The notes beneath the pieces were generated by a model. The model was not told the origin of the DNA. It searched no databases and worked only from the letters and a program-made list of their open reading frames with translations. This document shows positions 8,566 through 17,047 of a stretch of 64,000 nucleotides of DNA, piece by piece. The translations under genes were made by a program, and so were the position numbers. Source of the stretch: Cryobacterium roopkundense (GTDB lineage: Bacteria; Actinomycetota; Actinomycetes; Actinomycetales; Microbacteriaceae); assembly GCF_014200405.1 (NCBI RefSeq), contig NZ_JACHBQ010000001.1, positions 1,240,001-1,304,000 on the forward strand, written 5' to 3'. Each line of letters begins with the position of its first letter. Position 1 is the stretch's first letter.

Positions 8566-8649
8566 ACGCCAGCGTAACGCGCCACGACGCCCGAGCGCGT
8601 CCGCCCGAGGTTCCAGCGCCCTCAGGAGGCTGAGTGGTGAGGGGCCGGG

Positions 8650-9537
8650 CTAGAACTGCCAGGGAAAGGGGGACCAGTCGGGCTCGCGCCGTTCGAGGAA
8701 CGCGTCCTTGCCTTCCACGGCCTCGTCGGTGCCGTAGGCCAGACGGGTGGCCTCGCCGGCGAACAGCTGCTGACCGACCAGGCCATCGTCGACGGCGTTG
8801 AAGGCATACTTGAGCATGCGGATCGCCGTCGGCGACTTCGTCATGATGGTGTTGGCCCAGTCGAGGGCCGTCGTCTCCAGCTCGGCATGCGGAACCACCG
8901 CGTTGACAGCGCCCATCTCGTAGGCGCGCTGGGAGTCGTACGGTCGGGCCAGGAAGAACACCTCGCGCGCGAATTTCTGCCCCACGTGCTGTGCGAAGTA
9001 CGCGCTGCCGTAACCGGCGTCGAAGGACCCGACATCGGCATCCGTTTGCTTGAACATGCCGTGTTCCTTGCTGGAGATCGTGAGATCGCACACGACGTGC
9101 AGGGAGTGGCCGCCGCCGGCCGCCCAGCCGGGAACGACGGCGATGACGACCTTGGGCATGAAGCGGATGAGGCGCTGCACTTCGAGGATGTGCAGTCGCC
9201 CGGTGCTAACGGTGCCGTCCCGGTATTGGTAACCGTCGCGGCCACGGATTCGCTGGTCGCCGCCGGAGCAGAACGCCCAGCCGCCGTCCTTGGGGCTCGG
9301 TCCATTGCCGGTGAGGAGCACGACACCGATCTTGGTGTTCTGCCGGGCGTCATCGAGCACGCGGTAGAGCTCATCGACCGTTTGCGGGCGGAAGGCATTG
9401 CGCACCTCGGGCCGGTTGAAGGCCACCCGGGCCACTCGGCCGGCATTGTCGTGATGGTACGTGATGTCGGCCAGTGAGGAGAAGCCTTCAACGGGCTTCC
9501 ACACGGACGGGTCAAAGATCTCGGAAACCTGGGTCAT
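8650..9537 (-). CDS. menB: 1,4-dihydroxy-2-naphthoyl-CoA synthase
   Basis: 295 residues, crotonase fold. It closes the second ring of the menaquinone headgroup from o-succinylbenzoyl-CoA. Recognisable segments are the N-terminal ITYHHD...ARVAFNRPEVRNAFRP, the oxyanion-hole CSGGDQRIRGRDGYQY, the AAGGGHSLHVVCDLTI helix and SFDAGYGSAYFAQHVGQKFAREVFF, all typical of MenB rather than generic enoyl-CoA hydratases. The ATG at 9537 lies 6 nt after TAAGCT (complement of 9544-9549). No other men gene is in the window, so it is separated from the pathway cluster or sits at its edge. Confidence 0.95.
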   Translation of the reverse strand: MTQVSEIFDPSVWKPVEGFSSLADITYHHDNAGRVARVAFNRPEVRNAFRPQTVDELYRVLDDARQNTKIGVVLLTGNGPSPKDGGWAFCSGGDQRIRGRDGYQYRDGTVSTGRLHILEVQRLIRFMPKVVIAVVPGWAAGGGHSLHVVCDLTISSKEHGMFKQTDADVGSFDAGYGSAYFAQHVGQKFAREVFFLARPYDSQRAYEMGAVNAVVPHAELETTALDWANTIMTKSPTAIRMLKYAFNAVDDGLVGQQLFAGEATRLAYGTDEAVEGKDAFLERREPDWSPFPWQF

Positions 9538-9646
9538 GACTTCAGCTTAAGGCGTGGCGACCGCGCGCGAACCGACGGCGGGGTGGGGTGATCGCGCACG
9601 CCACCAAACTCGGTGTGCCGTTCCTGGTTCGGGCCGGGCGGCCGAC

Positions 9647-9784
9647 TTCGACGGCTATGGAACGTCGCTCGTGATTGGGGGAATCGTGGAATTGATCGGT
9701 ATCCCGTTCCTGCTGGCCAGCCGCCGCCAGCGCGACCCCGCCGATCGCATAACCGCACAAGCGGATGCCGATGGCATCCGCTGA
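9647..9784 (+). pseudogene. Possible C-terminal remnant of a membrane transporter
   Basis: One reading frame in the 290-base gap between menB and arsR encodes FDGYGTSLVIGGIVELIGIP followed by FLLASRR and a polar tail ending at a TGA. This looks like the last transmembrane helix and cytosolic tail of a transporter. There is no start signal, and upstream codons in the frame look non-coding. It may be a decayed gene end or chance; the rest of the gap shows nothing else. Confidence 0.25.
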
Positions 9785-9820
9785 TTGGTGCTTGCAGCGT
9801 GGATAGACCAGCGCAAAATG

Positions 9821-9834
9821 CAACCAAATGGTTG
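9821..9834. promoter_or_regulatory. ArsR-type operator palindrome over the arsR start
   Basis: CAACCA-AA-TGGTTG, a perfect 6-bp inverted repeat with a 2-bp centre that contains the ATG at 9828. Palindromes of this CAACCA/TGGTTG type are what I would expect as the autoregulatory site of ArsR/SRPBCC pairs. Confidence 0.65.
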
Positions 9835-10185
9835 TATATGACGTGCTGGATGAGCACATCGATCGCATCTTCCATGCGCTCGCCGATGCGACGCGCCGCG
9901 ACATCGTCATGCGCGTCGTGCAGGGGGGAGCAGTCGGTGTCGGCGCTCGCGGCGGGCTATGCCATGAGCTTTGCGGCGGTTCAGAAACATGTGGCGATAC
10001 TCGAGCGGGCCGCGCTCGTGGTGAAGGAACGCCGAGGGAGGGAGCAGCTCGTGCACGGAAACCTGGACGCCGTTCGCCGGGCAACCCTCCTGCTCCAGCA
10101 TGTTGAAGACCTCTGGCGCTATCGCGCGCAGAGCATCGGTGAAATCCTGTCGGAAGAAAAACTTGGAGAAGGAGAGAAATCATGA
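9828..10185 (+). pseudogene. ArsR-family regulator, frameshifted in a G6 run
   Basis: The N-terminal half (DEHIDRIFHALADATRRDIVMRVVQG) is read from 9828, but the DNA-recognition half (EQSVSALAAGYAMSFAAVQK and onward) is in the +1 frame. The break is at six Gs (9923-9928); five Gs would restore VVQGEQSVSALA, the usual ArsR sequence. The C-terminal frame ends in an ATGA overlap with the SRPBCC gene, as in intact pairs. So this is a one-base insertion: a sequencing error, a recent mutation, or slippage-controlled expression. Start choice is between ATG 9828 and GTG 9843. If truly shifted, the product lacks most of the winged helix and the partner gene could be constitutively expressed. Confidence 0.8.
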
Positions 10186-10679
10186 CACTAGTCAGTTCGC
10201 ACACAGACCCGGAGGCGCTCACCCTCACATTCGTGGCCGACTTTGACGCGAGCGCGGAGCGCGTGTGGCAGACCTTGGAGGATCCGCGGCAGCTGGAGCG
10301 CTGGTGGGGGCCGGAAACCTGGCCCGCCACGTTCCAGCGGCACGACTTCGTTCCCGGTGGCCGCTCGTGGTACTACATGACCGGCCCCGAAGGGGACAAA
10401 GTGCATGGCTGGTGGGTGACCGGGGCGATCCAGCGACCGCACCGCCTGGAGTTCGAGGACGGCTTCGCGGACGAAAATGGGGAGCCGACCGGCGAACTGG
10501 GGGCAACCCGCGCCGTGATCACCCTGGAGGAAATCGACGGACGCACTCGCATGACCATCGTGAGCACCTTCACGAGCACGGAGCAGCTCGAGCAGATGTT
10601 CGCGATGGGCATGGAGGAAGGTATGCGTGAGGCAGTGAGCCAGATCGACGCGATCCTCGCCGACGATTACATGATCTGA
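10182..10679 (+). CDS. SRPBCC (AHSA1-like) protein paired with ArsR
   Basis: 165 residues. The fold is announced by FDASAERVWQTLEDPRQLERWWGPETWPATF, FVPGGRSWYYMTGPEG and a C-terminal helix (MEEGMREAVSQIDAILADD). AHSA1-like SRPBCC proteins have a hydrophobic cavity for small ligands; function is rarely known. The ATG overlaps the arsR stop (ATGA), so expression depends on translation reaching the end of the arsR frame, which is affected by the upstream frameshift. Such ArsR-SRPBCC pairs are common in actinobacteria. Confidence 0.85.
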   Translation: MTLVSSHTDPEALTLTFVADFDASAERVWQTLEDPRQLERWWGPETWPATFQRHDFVPGGRSWYYMTGPEGDKVHGWWVTGAIQRPHRLEFEDGFADENGEPTGELGATRAVITLEEIDGRTRMTIVSTFTSTEQLEQMFAMGMEEGMREAVSQIDAILADDYMI

Positions 10680-10712
10680 GCCGCCGCCTGGTGCCCGTCC
10701 TTCTGCCGGCAG

Positions 10713-11720
10713 TTAGTGCCTGGGGACTGCCGGGTCGATCCGGTCCTGCTTGTTCTTGGCAGCGTCGCCGCGCGTTTTCGCGAGGCTCGCGACGGTCGCC
10801 ACGGCGATGGTTGCTCCGATGAACACCAAGGAGAACCAGATCGGGATCTCGGGCACCCACAAGACGGGGTCGCCCCCGTTGATGAACGGCAGCTCGTTCA
10901 CGTGCAGGGCGTGGAAGACAAGTTTCAGGCCGATGAAGCCGAGGATGACGGCGAGACCCTGCGACAGGTACACGAGGCGCTCCAACAGGCCGCCGATCAG
11001 GAAGAACAGCTGGCGCAGGCCCATGAGAGCGAAGGCGTTCGCGGTGAACACGATGTAAGCCTCCGACGTGAGGCCGTAGATCGCCGGGATGGAGTCGATC
11101 GCGAACACCAGGTCGATGAAGCCGATCGCGATGATTGTGAGGAGCATCGGGGTGATGAACCGCTTGCCGTTGATCTTCGTCGTGAGGCGATCGCCGTCGT
11201 ACTCGTCGGAAACGGGCAGAACGCGTCGCGCCACTCGTACGAAAAGGTTGTTTGCCGGGTCACCACTGTGGCCCTTCACCTGCATGTACGCGAGAACGAA
11301 GAGAAGAGCACCGAAGAGGTAGAACACCCACGAGAAATTCTCAATGAGGGCGGCTCCCACCGCAATGAACCCACCGCGCATGATGAGCGCAATGATGATG
11401 CCGAACATCAGCACCTTCTGCTGGTAGGCCTTCGGCACGGAGAATGCCGCCATCACGATCAAGAACACGAAGAGGTTGTCGATCGAAAGCGCCTTTTCGG
11501 TGAGGTATCCGGCGAAATATTCGCCGCCATACCGCCAACCGGACACGACGCCGACGCCGACTCCGAACAGCAGCGCCAGGCCGATATAGAAGGCGGACCA
11601 GCGCGCGGATTCACCGACCGTGGGCTCGTGGGGCTTGCGCACGTGCGCGAAAAACTCGTAGGCGAAGAAGGCGATCGTCACACCAATGGTGATGATCCAG
11701 ATGAGGGGAGTGATGTTCAC
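10713..11720 (-). CDS. TerC-family membrane protein (Alx-like, Mn-linked)
   Basis: 335 residues from the GTG at 11720, which has GGAG 6 nt upstream; the longer frame to 11813 reads through the riboswitch. It has about nine membrane helices and the two acidic family motifs: EKALSIDNLFVF in the N-terminal half and DLVFAIDSIPAI in the C-terminal half. Members include TerC and E. coli Alx; several are Mn2+ exporters or help metalate exported enzymes. The Mn-sensing leader directly upstream supports a manganese role. It converges with the SRPBCC gene. Confidence 0.9.
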   Translation of the reverse strand: MNITPLIWIITIGVTIAFFAYEFFAHVRKPHEPTVGESARWSAFYIGLALLFGVGVGVVSGWRYGGEYFAGYLTEKALSIDNLFVFLIVMAAFSVPKAYQQKVLMFGIIIALIMRGGFIAVGAALIENFSWVFYLFGALLFVLAYMQVKGHSGDPANNLFVRVARRVLPVSDEYDGDRLTTKINGKRFITPMLLTIIAIGFIDLVFAIDSIPAIYGLTSEAYIVFTANAFALMGLRQLFFLIGGLLERLVYLSQGLAVILGFIGLKLVFHALHVNELPFINGGDPVLWVPEIPIWFSLVFIGATIAVATVASLAKTRGDAAKNKQDRIDPAVPRH

Positions 11721-11755
11721 GGTGAGCTCCAGGGCATGGGGGGATGGACGGAGAT

Positions 11756-11862
11756 CAAGGTCTCTTCCACCCGGTACGCCGGTGAGGGCGATCGAGCCGA
11801 CTTCCCGGGACACTGCGTTGAGTCCGTATTGACGAGTAAGCCGCGTGGGAGTACTCCCCTTG
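11756..11862 (-). ncRNA. yybP-ykoY manganese riboswitch (aptamer)
   Basis: Read on the minus strand, the leader has a closing stem CAAGG (11862-11858) / CCTTG (11760-11756). Just inside the 5' side is GGGGAGTA (11859-11852), then CGTCAATACGG, and just inside the 3' side GAGACC (11764-11759). These are the conserved parts of the yybP-ykoY class, which binds Mn2+ and typically precedes terC/alx and mntP genes. The Shine-Dalgarno GGAG of terC follows about 30 nt after the aptamer, so control of translation is plausible. Confidence 0.8.
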
Positions 11863-11870
11863 CTTAGCCA

Positions 11871-11876
11871 ATGTTA
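11871..11876 (-). promoter_or_regulatory. -10 hexamer of the terC riboswitch transcript
   Basis: TAACAT on the minus strand, placing the transcription start near 11863, right at the first base of the riboswitch stem. The -35 is weak. Confidence 0.5.
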
Positions 11877-11919
11877 GGTGAAAGTAGCTGGGAAGTTGCC
11901 TGCGCCGTAGGATCCAGTC

Positions 11920-12459
11920 ATGCCTGATTCGTCGTCACCCCGCCTGCCGCGCTGGTTGCGAAGCACTGAGGAGTTGCCGGTCGCGCGGTCACGCAGCCGG
12001 ATTTCGTCGTATCTCTACGGGAACATCCTCGTGCTCGCGGCTGTGTTCGCGTCGACGCCTGACAGCATCCTGAATTGGTCGGCAGAGGTCGTCGTTGCAG
12101 CAACCACGCTGACAACGTTTCTCGCCCACGTCGTCGCCCACGGGGTCGCCCAGCAACTGGGTCGAACTGACGAGGACGCGCAACTGCACCTGCGGCGCGA
12201 ACTTCGAGACGCCGTGCCGATCCTCACGTCCGGTACGCTGCCGATCGTGATGCTGACCCTCGGGGCGCTCACAATTCTCCCGCCCGCAGTGGCAGAACTG
12301 AGCGCGGCGCTGATTCTGGTCGTGCGGATCGCCCTGACCGGAATCCTTGTGGAACGCATGTCGCACAACAAACTGTCCCTCGGCGTAGTGTGGACGGGGA
12401 TTGCCCTGGCGGGCCTGAGCCTCGTGATCGTGGCACTGAAACAACTGCTCATTCACTGA
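11920..12459 (+). CDS. Putative membrane protein
   Basis: 179 residues: polar Arg-rich N-terminus, then hydrophobic segments around 33-48, 55-73, 98-130 and 150-172. It contains a FLAHVVAHGVAQQLGRTDED stretch with several His residues at the end of the second helix, which could bind a metal or simply face the membrane edge. The family is not recognised. The ATG at 11920 lies 6 nt after TAGGAT (11908-11913), a leaderless start. It is divergent from terC; the promoters of the two do not overlap. Confidence 0.65.
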   Translation: MPDSSSPRLPRWLRSTEELPVARSRSRISSYLYGNILVLAAVFASTPDSILNWSAEVVVAATTLTTFLAHVVAHGVAQQLGRTDEDAQLHLRRELRDAVPILTSGTLPIVMLTLGALTILPPAVAELSAALILVVRIALTGILVERMSHNKLSLGVVWTGIALAGLSLVIVALKQLLIH

Positions 12460-12503
12460 CCGATATGGACGCTCGCCCCTCGACCTCAACAAAGGAATCA
12501 CCT

Positions 12504-13175
12504 GTGACTAGCACGCCGTCCCTGATCGTCTTCGATGTCAACGAAACCCTGTCCGACATGGCGCCACTGCAAGCGCGCTTTGACGACATCGGCGTGCCCG
12601 GACATCTCGCACACGTCTGGTTCGCCGCACTCTTGCGCGACGGATTCGCGCTTGCGGCCGCCGGAGGCAGTGCGCCGTTCGCCGTGATCGGTGCCGATCT
12701 GCTGGGGAGGATGTTCCGCGATGTTCCCCTGAATCGGGATCTCGACGAGGCCGTGCAGCACGTCATGTCCAGTTTCCTGGGGCTGAGCCTGAATCCGGAC
12801 ATCGCCGAGGGAATCCACGCACTGAAACGCGGTGGCCTCCGTCTCGTGACCCTGTCCAACGGCTCCGCGCAGGTCGCGCAGGCACTGCTGAGCAGCGGGG
12901 GGCTCCGGAACGACTTCGAGGCGCTCTTGAGCGTCGATGACGCCCCCGCATGGAAACCGGCCCCGGCCGCCTATGCCTACGCAGCGGATGCCTGTGGCGT
13001 GGCCGTCGCGGACATGCTCCTCGTCGCCGTGCACCCCTGGGATATCCATGGTGCCGCGCAGGCCGGGCTGCGCACGGCTTGGCTGAACCGCACTGGTGAG
13101 GCCTACCCCGGGTACTTCAGGGCACCGGACCACACGCTCCGAGAGTTGAAGGACCTCGCCGCCGCCCTCGCGTAG
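12504..13175 (+). CDS. Haloacid dehalogenase type II (HAD superfamily hydrolase)
   Basis: 223 residues. Motif I is FDVNETLSD with nucleophile D11, motif II TLSNGS, the Lys in WKPAPAAY is motif III, and VAVHPWDIHGA fits the type II dehalogenase motif IV. The family uses an aspartyl ester intermediate; L-2-haloacid dehalogenases are the named members, but many relatives are phosphatases. The start is taken as the GTG at 12504 with AAAGGA 7 nt upstream; the ATG at 12465 adds 13 non-conserved residues. It follows the membrane gene by 44 bases and may be co-transcribed. Confidence 0.85.
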   Translation: MTSTPSLIVFDVNETLSDMAPLQARFDDIGVPGHLAHVWFAALLRDGFALAAAGGSAPFAVIGADLLGRMFRDVPLNRDLDEAVQHVMSSFLGLSLNPDIAEGIHALKRGGLRLVTLSNGSAQVAQALLSSGGLRNDFEALLSVDDAPAWKPAPAAYAYAADACGVAVADMLLVAVHPWDIHGAAQAGLRTAWLNRTGEAYPGYFRAPDHTLRELKDLAAALA

Positions 13176-13233
13176 CCCGCAGCATCCGTAGCGCGCCATC
13201 ACCCCGACGCGGGCGAGTCCGTAGGCTGAGGCA

Positions 13234-13911
13234 ATGACTGCCGTCCCCGCCGATCCCCGCTCCGAGCTCGCAGCCCTGTGTCGGCGCGGTCTCGACTGGG
13301 GCACCGACATCACGCGTGTGCTGCCCAATTCGTCGACCGCGCGGAGGGCGGCCGTGCTCGTGCTTTTCGGCGTGCTCGACTCCGTGCCCGCCCGGTCGGC
13401 GAGCCTGGTGGCGCCCGACCTGGATGTGCTGCTGCTTCGCCGGGCGGCCACGCTCGGCAGTCACCCCGGGCAGATCGCGTTTCCGGGCGGACGGCTTGAG
13501 GCAACGGATGCCGGCCCCGTCGCCGCCGCTGTCCGCGAGGCCGCCGAAGAAACCGGGCTGGACCCGGCCGCGATCGACCCGCTCGGCACCCTGCCCGACC
13601 TTGCGGTGCCGGTCAGCAACCATGTCGTTACGCCCGTGCCCGCGGGGTGGACGCACCCCTCCGAGGTCGCGGCCGTCGACCACGACGAAACCGTAGAGGT
13701 GTTCCGCGTCCCCGTGGCGGACCTGCTCGAGCCGGCCAACCGGTCCAGTACCCTGCACCGGGTGGGGCACCGCACGGTCCGGGCACCGGCATTCACCGTG
13801 GGGGGCCGCCTCGTCTGGGGCTTCACCGCGATCGTTCTGTCGCGGATGTTCGATGAGCTGGGCTGGGCCGGGAGCTGGGACGCCAGCAGAGTCGTTCATC
13901 CCGACAGCTGA
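13234..13911 (+). CDS. NUDIX hydrolase, CoA pyrophosphatase type
   Basis: 225 residues. The SHPGQIAFPGGRLE segment preceding the Nudix box (about 85-108, ending REAAEETGL) is the UPF0035 signature of CoA/acyl-CoA diphosphatases (NudL-like), which cleave CoA to 4'-phosphopantetheine and 3',5'-ADP. The ATG at 13234 is 6 nt after TAGGCT (13222-13227), so leaderless. The C-terminal WGFTAIVLSRMFDELGW matches the family. It converges with the cytochrome gene. Confidence 0.9.
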   Translation: MTAVPADPRSELAALCRRGLDWGTDITRVLPNSSTARRAAVLVLFGVLDSVPARSASLVAPDLDVLLLRRAATLGSHPGQIAFPGGRLEATDAGPVAAAVREAAEETGLDPAAIDPLGTLPDLAVPVSNHVVTPVPAGWTHPSEVAAVDHDETVEVFRVPVADLLEPANRSSTLHRVGHRTVRAPAFTVGGRLVWGFTAIVLSRMFDELGWAGSWDASRVVHPDS

Positions 13912-13956
13912 CCGCACGACGCCGCGAGGCATCCGTGGCGGCCCAGGCGGCGCCGG

Positions 13957-14907
13957 TCAGCGCGAGACCGTGCCGGTGAGGGAGGCGATAGCGCGGAGCA
14001 CGACAGGGCGAGCGGCGAACCAGGCCAGGATCATCAGCACCAGGGCACCGGCGAAGATCCAGAACCCGAGCCAGCCGTCGTCGTTCCGTGCCGCGTACAT
14101 GTGATTGAGATTGCGAAGCGCGCCCGTCGCGAACACCAGGATGACGTGCACGACGATGAAGGCCACGAAGAAGATCATGACGGGAAAGTGCACGGCACGG
14201 GCCAGACCGATGGGAAACACTCGGCTGAGCCGACGCGACGTCCACGCCGGGGACATGCGCAGGCCGGTGGCCAGCGCCAGGGGAGCGGCCACGAACACCA
14301 CCAGGAAGTAGCTGATGGTCTGCACCGCGTTGTAGTTGACCCAGCCGCTTTCCACGGGCCAGTCCAGTGAGGCGTATTGCAGCATGGCGGAGAGCGCATT
14401 CGGGAAGATGTCCCACGTGACGGGAACGAGGCGCAGCCACTGCCCGGTCGCGAACAGAAGGATATAAAACAGCACACCGTTCGCGACCCACAGGGTGTCG
14501 AACGTGATGTGCAGCCACACATTGAGGCTCATGCGAGTCGACGGCTTGCGCGTACGGAGCAGTCCTGTGTTGTTGCGCTTCCAAAACATCGTCGGACGCT
14601 TCGTGGTGCGAATCTGCCACCCGGAACGGATCACAAACAGAATGAAGAACGCGTTCAGGCCGTGCTGCCAGTTCAGCCAAGCCGGAAAGCCGACGGGCGC
14701 CGACTCCGGCAGCGTGGTCGTGCCCGGGTACTCGCCGAGGAACGCCTGCACGTCGGGCAGAGAGCGGATGCCGCGGGCGGCGAGTACGACGCCCGCCAGC
14801 ACCAGAATTGCCAGCGGAATGATCCAGACGAGCGTGAACCACCGGTTTTCCCGGAGAGCGGCGAGGCGGCTGCCAGTGGCCGGCGTGGGTGACCGCGTCG
14901 TTTTCAT
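13957..14907 (-). CDS. Cytochrome b-type membrane protein (formate dehydrogenase gamma-like)
   Basis: 316 residues with about six transmembrane helices. Four His residues are placed to ligate two hemes: H82 (WQHGLNAFF), H133 (WLHITFD), H240 (AVHFPVMIFF) and H254 (IVVHVILV). This is the di-heme four-helix architecture of cytochrome b561/FDH-gamma subunits, which pass electrons between quinone and a partner enzyme. No molybdo-enzyme partner is adjacent, so the redox partner is unknown. The ATG at 14907 has AGGAGA 6 nt upstream, and TAGGCT at 14951-14956 (complement) is a likely -10, giving a normal leader. Confidence 0.8.
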   Translation of the reverse strand: MKTTRSPTPATGSRLAALRENRWFTLVWIIPLAILVLAGVVLAARGIRSLPDVQAFLGEYPGTTTLPESAPVGFPAWLNWQHGLNAFFILFVIRSGWQIRTTKRPTMFWKRNNTGLLRTRKPSTRMSLNVWLHITFDTLWVANGVLFYILLFATGQWLRLVPVTWDIFPNALSAMLQYASLDWPVESGWVNYNAVQTISYFLVVFVAAPLALATGLRMSPAWTSRRLSRVFPIGLARAVHFPVMIFFVAFIVVHVILVFATGALRNLNHMYAARNDDGWLGFWIFAGALVLMILAWFAARPVVLRAIASLTGTVSR

Positions 14908-15004
14908 GATGTGTCTCCTGCGTGCATTTTCAGTGATCCGTCTGTCTGGAAGCCTAGCGCCCGGTGCGGGTGGCGCCGTGGCTCGCAAGCTGCCAGCATG
15001 GGGC

Positions 15005-16678
15005 ATGCCGAAATCATCGCTCGTGCTTGGTCCCCTTCTCCGGTACGTCGACGAGGTATCGGCGAGCATCTGGGTGGAAACCCGGGCCTTCTCCCACGTC
15101 ACCGTGACAGCCGGGGAACGGTCCTGGACCACCCGCACCTTCGCCGCGCACGGGCACCACTATGCCCTGGTGGCGGTCGAGGGGTTGCAGCCGGGCAGCG
15201 TCACTCCGTACACCGTACAGATCGATGGCGCGCAGGTGTGGCCCCCGGCGAACTCCGCCTTTCCGGCATCCGTTATCGCGACCCTCACCCACGAAAAGCC
15301 ACTGCGTATTTCGTTCGGCTCGTGCCGAACCAGTGTGCCGCACGACAAGAAGACCAATCGAACGCACGGAGTGGATGCCCTCCGCGCGTACGCCATGCAT
15401 ATGGCGGCGCAAGACGGCAGCCTGGCCTGGCCCGACCTGATCCTCTTTCTCGGAGACCAAGTTTACGCCGATGTCACGAGCGAGGCGATGCGGCAGTTCA
15501 TCAGTGCTAAGCGCGACATCACCCAGTCGCCGGGTACCGAGCTGGCCGATTTCGAGGAATACGCGCAGCTCTACAATCTCGCGTGGTCGGACGAGGCTAA
15601 CCGCTGGTTGCTCTCGACCGTGCCGACGGCGATGATCTTCGACGACCACGACATTCGTGACGACTGGAACGCATCCCTCAGCTGGAAGAGGGAGATGGAA
15701 GCCACGGCCTGGTGGAAGGATCGCATCGTCTCGGGACTCGGGTCGTACTGGGTGTACCAGCACCTCGGCAATCTCTCTCCGGGCGAGCGAGCCGACGATG
15801 ACATCTGGCAACAGATCATGGCCCACGAAGCGGATGCCGGCGCGGGGGCTGAGCTCGACCTCACCGCCACCCTCGACGCGTTCGCCGAGCGGTGTGACCA
15901 GGAGCCGACAACGTACCGGTGGAGCTATTGCCGCGACTTCGGCGACGCGCGGCTGATCGTGATCGATTCGCGCGCCGCACGGGTGCTCGATCCGGAACGG
16001 CGGTCGCTCCTGGACGACTCGGAGACGGCGTGGCTCGACGCACACATGCGCGGAGGGTTTCGCCATATCTTCGTAGCCACGTCGTTGCCGTTCCTGCTCC
16101 CCACAGGACTGCACAACATGGAGTCCTGGGATGAGGCGATCTCCGAGGGAGCGTGGGGTCCCCGCGCGGCCCGAATCGGGGAGAACCTGCGCCAAGCGTT
16201 CGACCTGGAACACTGGGGCGCCTTTCAGAAGAGTTTCCGCGAGGTGGCGGGCATGGCATCCGAAATCGCGGATGGTGTGCGCGGCACCGCCCCGGAGTCC
16301 GTCGTGTTTCTCTCCGGCGACGTGCACTTCTCCTACGTCGCAGAGGTCGAACGTACGTCGGGGAGCCGCATCGTGCAGGCCGTCTGCTCACCGATTCGCA
16401 ACCCGCTGCCCGTTGCGATGCGCTCGTTCGCCGCGATCGTGGCCTACGGGATCGCGAACCGGCTCAGCAGAAGGCTGGCCCGATCGGCGAAGGTGGCGCC
16501 GCCGCCCATCACATGGACCGGGCTCAAGGGGCCGTGGTTCGAAAACGGTCTCGCCACCCTGGCCGTCACGCCGCTGGGACTGCGGATCTGGTGGATGACC
16601 GGCATCATCGACAACGACGACCTCGAGCATCCGAGGATGCGGGAGATCGCCGCGATCACGGTTGGCGGGCGTCCGTAG
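15005..16678 (+). CDS. PhoD-like alkaline phosphatase/phosphodiesterase
   Basis: 557 residues. It has an N-terminal fibronectin-like strand domain (LGPLLRYVDEVSASIWVET) and then the metallophosphatase core: FGSCRTS, LFLGDQVYAD, IFDDHDIRDDWN, LIVIDSRAAR and FLSGDVHFSYVAE, which together supply the metal ligands. No signal peptide is present, unlike classical secreted PhoD, so the protein is probably cytosolic. The start is uncertain: ATG 15005 gives a clean family N-terminus but lacks a good Shine-Dalgarno; CAGCAT about 6 nt upstream resembles a degenerate -10. Confidence 0.85.
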   Translation: MPKSSLVLGPLLRYVDEVSASIWVETRAFSHVTVTAGERSWTTRTFAAHGHHYALVAVEGLQPGSVTPYTVQIDGAQVWPPANSAFPASVIATLTHEKPLRISFGSCRTSVPHDKKTNRTHGVDALRAYAMHMAAQDGSLAWPDLILFLGDQVYADVTSEAMRQFISAKRDITQSPGTELADFEEYAQLYNLAWSDEANRWLLSTVPTAMIFDDHDIRDDWNASLSWKREMEATAWWKDRIVSGLGSYWVYQHLGNLSPGERADDDIWQQIMAHEADAGAGAELDLTATLDAFAERCDQEPTTYRWSYCRDFGDARLIVIDSRAARVLDPERRSLLDDSETAWLDAHMRGGFRHIFVATSLPFLLPTGLHNMESWDEAISEGAWGPRAARIGENLRQAFDLEHWGAFQKSFREVAGMASEIADGVRGTAPESVVFLSGDVHFSYVAEVERTSGSRIVQAVCSPIRNPLPVAMRSFAAIVAYGIANRLSRRLARSAKVAPPPITWTGLKGPWFENGLATLAVTPLGLRIWWMTGIIDNDDLEHPRMREIAAITVGGRP

Positions 16679-16687
16679 GGCGGGCCG

Positions 16688-16864
16688 TCAGCTGCCCGAG
16701 GTGGGCTCCAGCGGGCCGCCGGGAGCCCACTCGACCTCGCTTTCGGATTCGCGCTGGCGAAAGATGTCGAGCTGGCGGCGCCGTGAGTCGCTGAGGACTC
16801 CGGTCAGGTCGCGCTGTGCGGAGTGTTCAGGGGACGATGCGGGGAGAAGGGTTTCCGAGTTCAT
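16688..16864 (-). CDS. Small hypothetical protein (58 aa)
   Basis: A charged, Ser/Glu/Arg-rich product without hydrophobic segments; the middle (QRDLTGVLSDSRRRQLDIFR) could form an amphipathic helix. It is included because a near-consensus sigma-70-type promoter lies about 185 bases upstream on the same strand with no other gene between. No Shine-Dalgarno is visible before the ATG at 16864. The frame stays open upstream to 17137, so a longer product or a non-coding RNA are alternatives. Confidence 0.35.
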   Translation of the reverse strand: MNSETLLPASSPEHSAQRDLTGVLSDSRRRQLDIFRQRESESEVEWAPGGPLEPTSGS

Positions 16865-17047
16865 GGCGTGACCACGTTTCTGTCGGGGGAGGGGAGGGCC
16901 GCTGCGAGGGAGGGGCCGTCGGGGGCCGTTCCCTGTCGAGGGCCGACGAGGCGGGAGCCTGTCGCCGGGGTCTTGCTCGTCGTCGTCCGCCGTGACGGAC
17001 TCGCACGTTCGCACGCCTTTTTCGAGAAAAGTGGGTGCCTGAGAGGA

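Noticed and set aside
9818..9841. A 7-codon ORF (MQPNGCI) ending in an ATGA before arsR
   Set aside because: The hexamer upstream (TAGACC) is not TAnnnT and the gap is 8 nt; the following ATG leads into the wrong half of the frameshifted arsR.
11721..11813. N-terminal extension of TerC
   Set aside because: These codons are the 3' part of the riboswitch and its expression platform; a GTG with Shine-Dalgarno at 11720 gives the normal N-terminus.
10716..11867. 383-codon plus-strand frame opposite terC and its leader
   Set aside because: Shadow, Glu/Asp/Arg/His-rich; crosses the riboswitch, which is on the other strand.
15014..16327. 437-codon minus frame opposite phoD-like gene
   Set aside because: Shadow; metal-ligand motifs of PhoD are in the plus frame.
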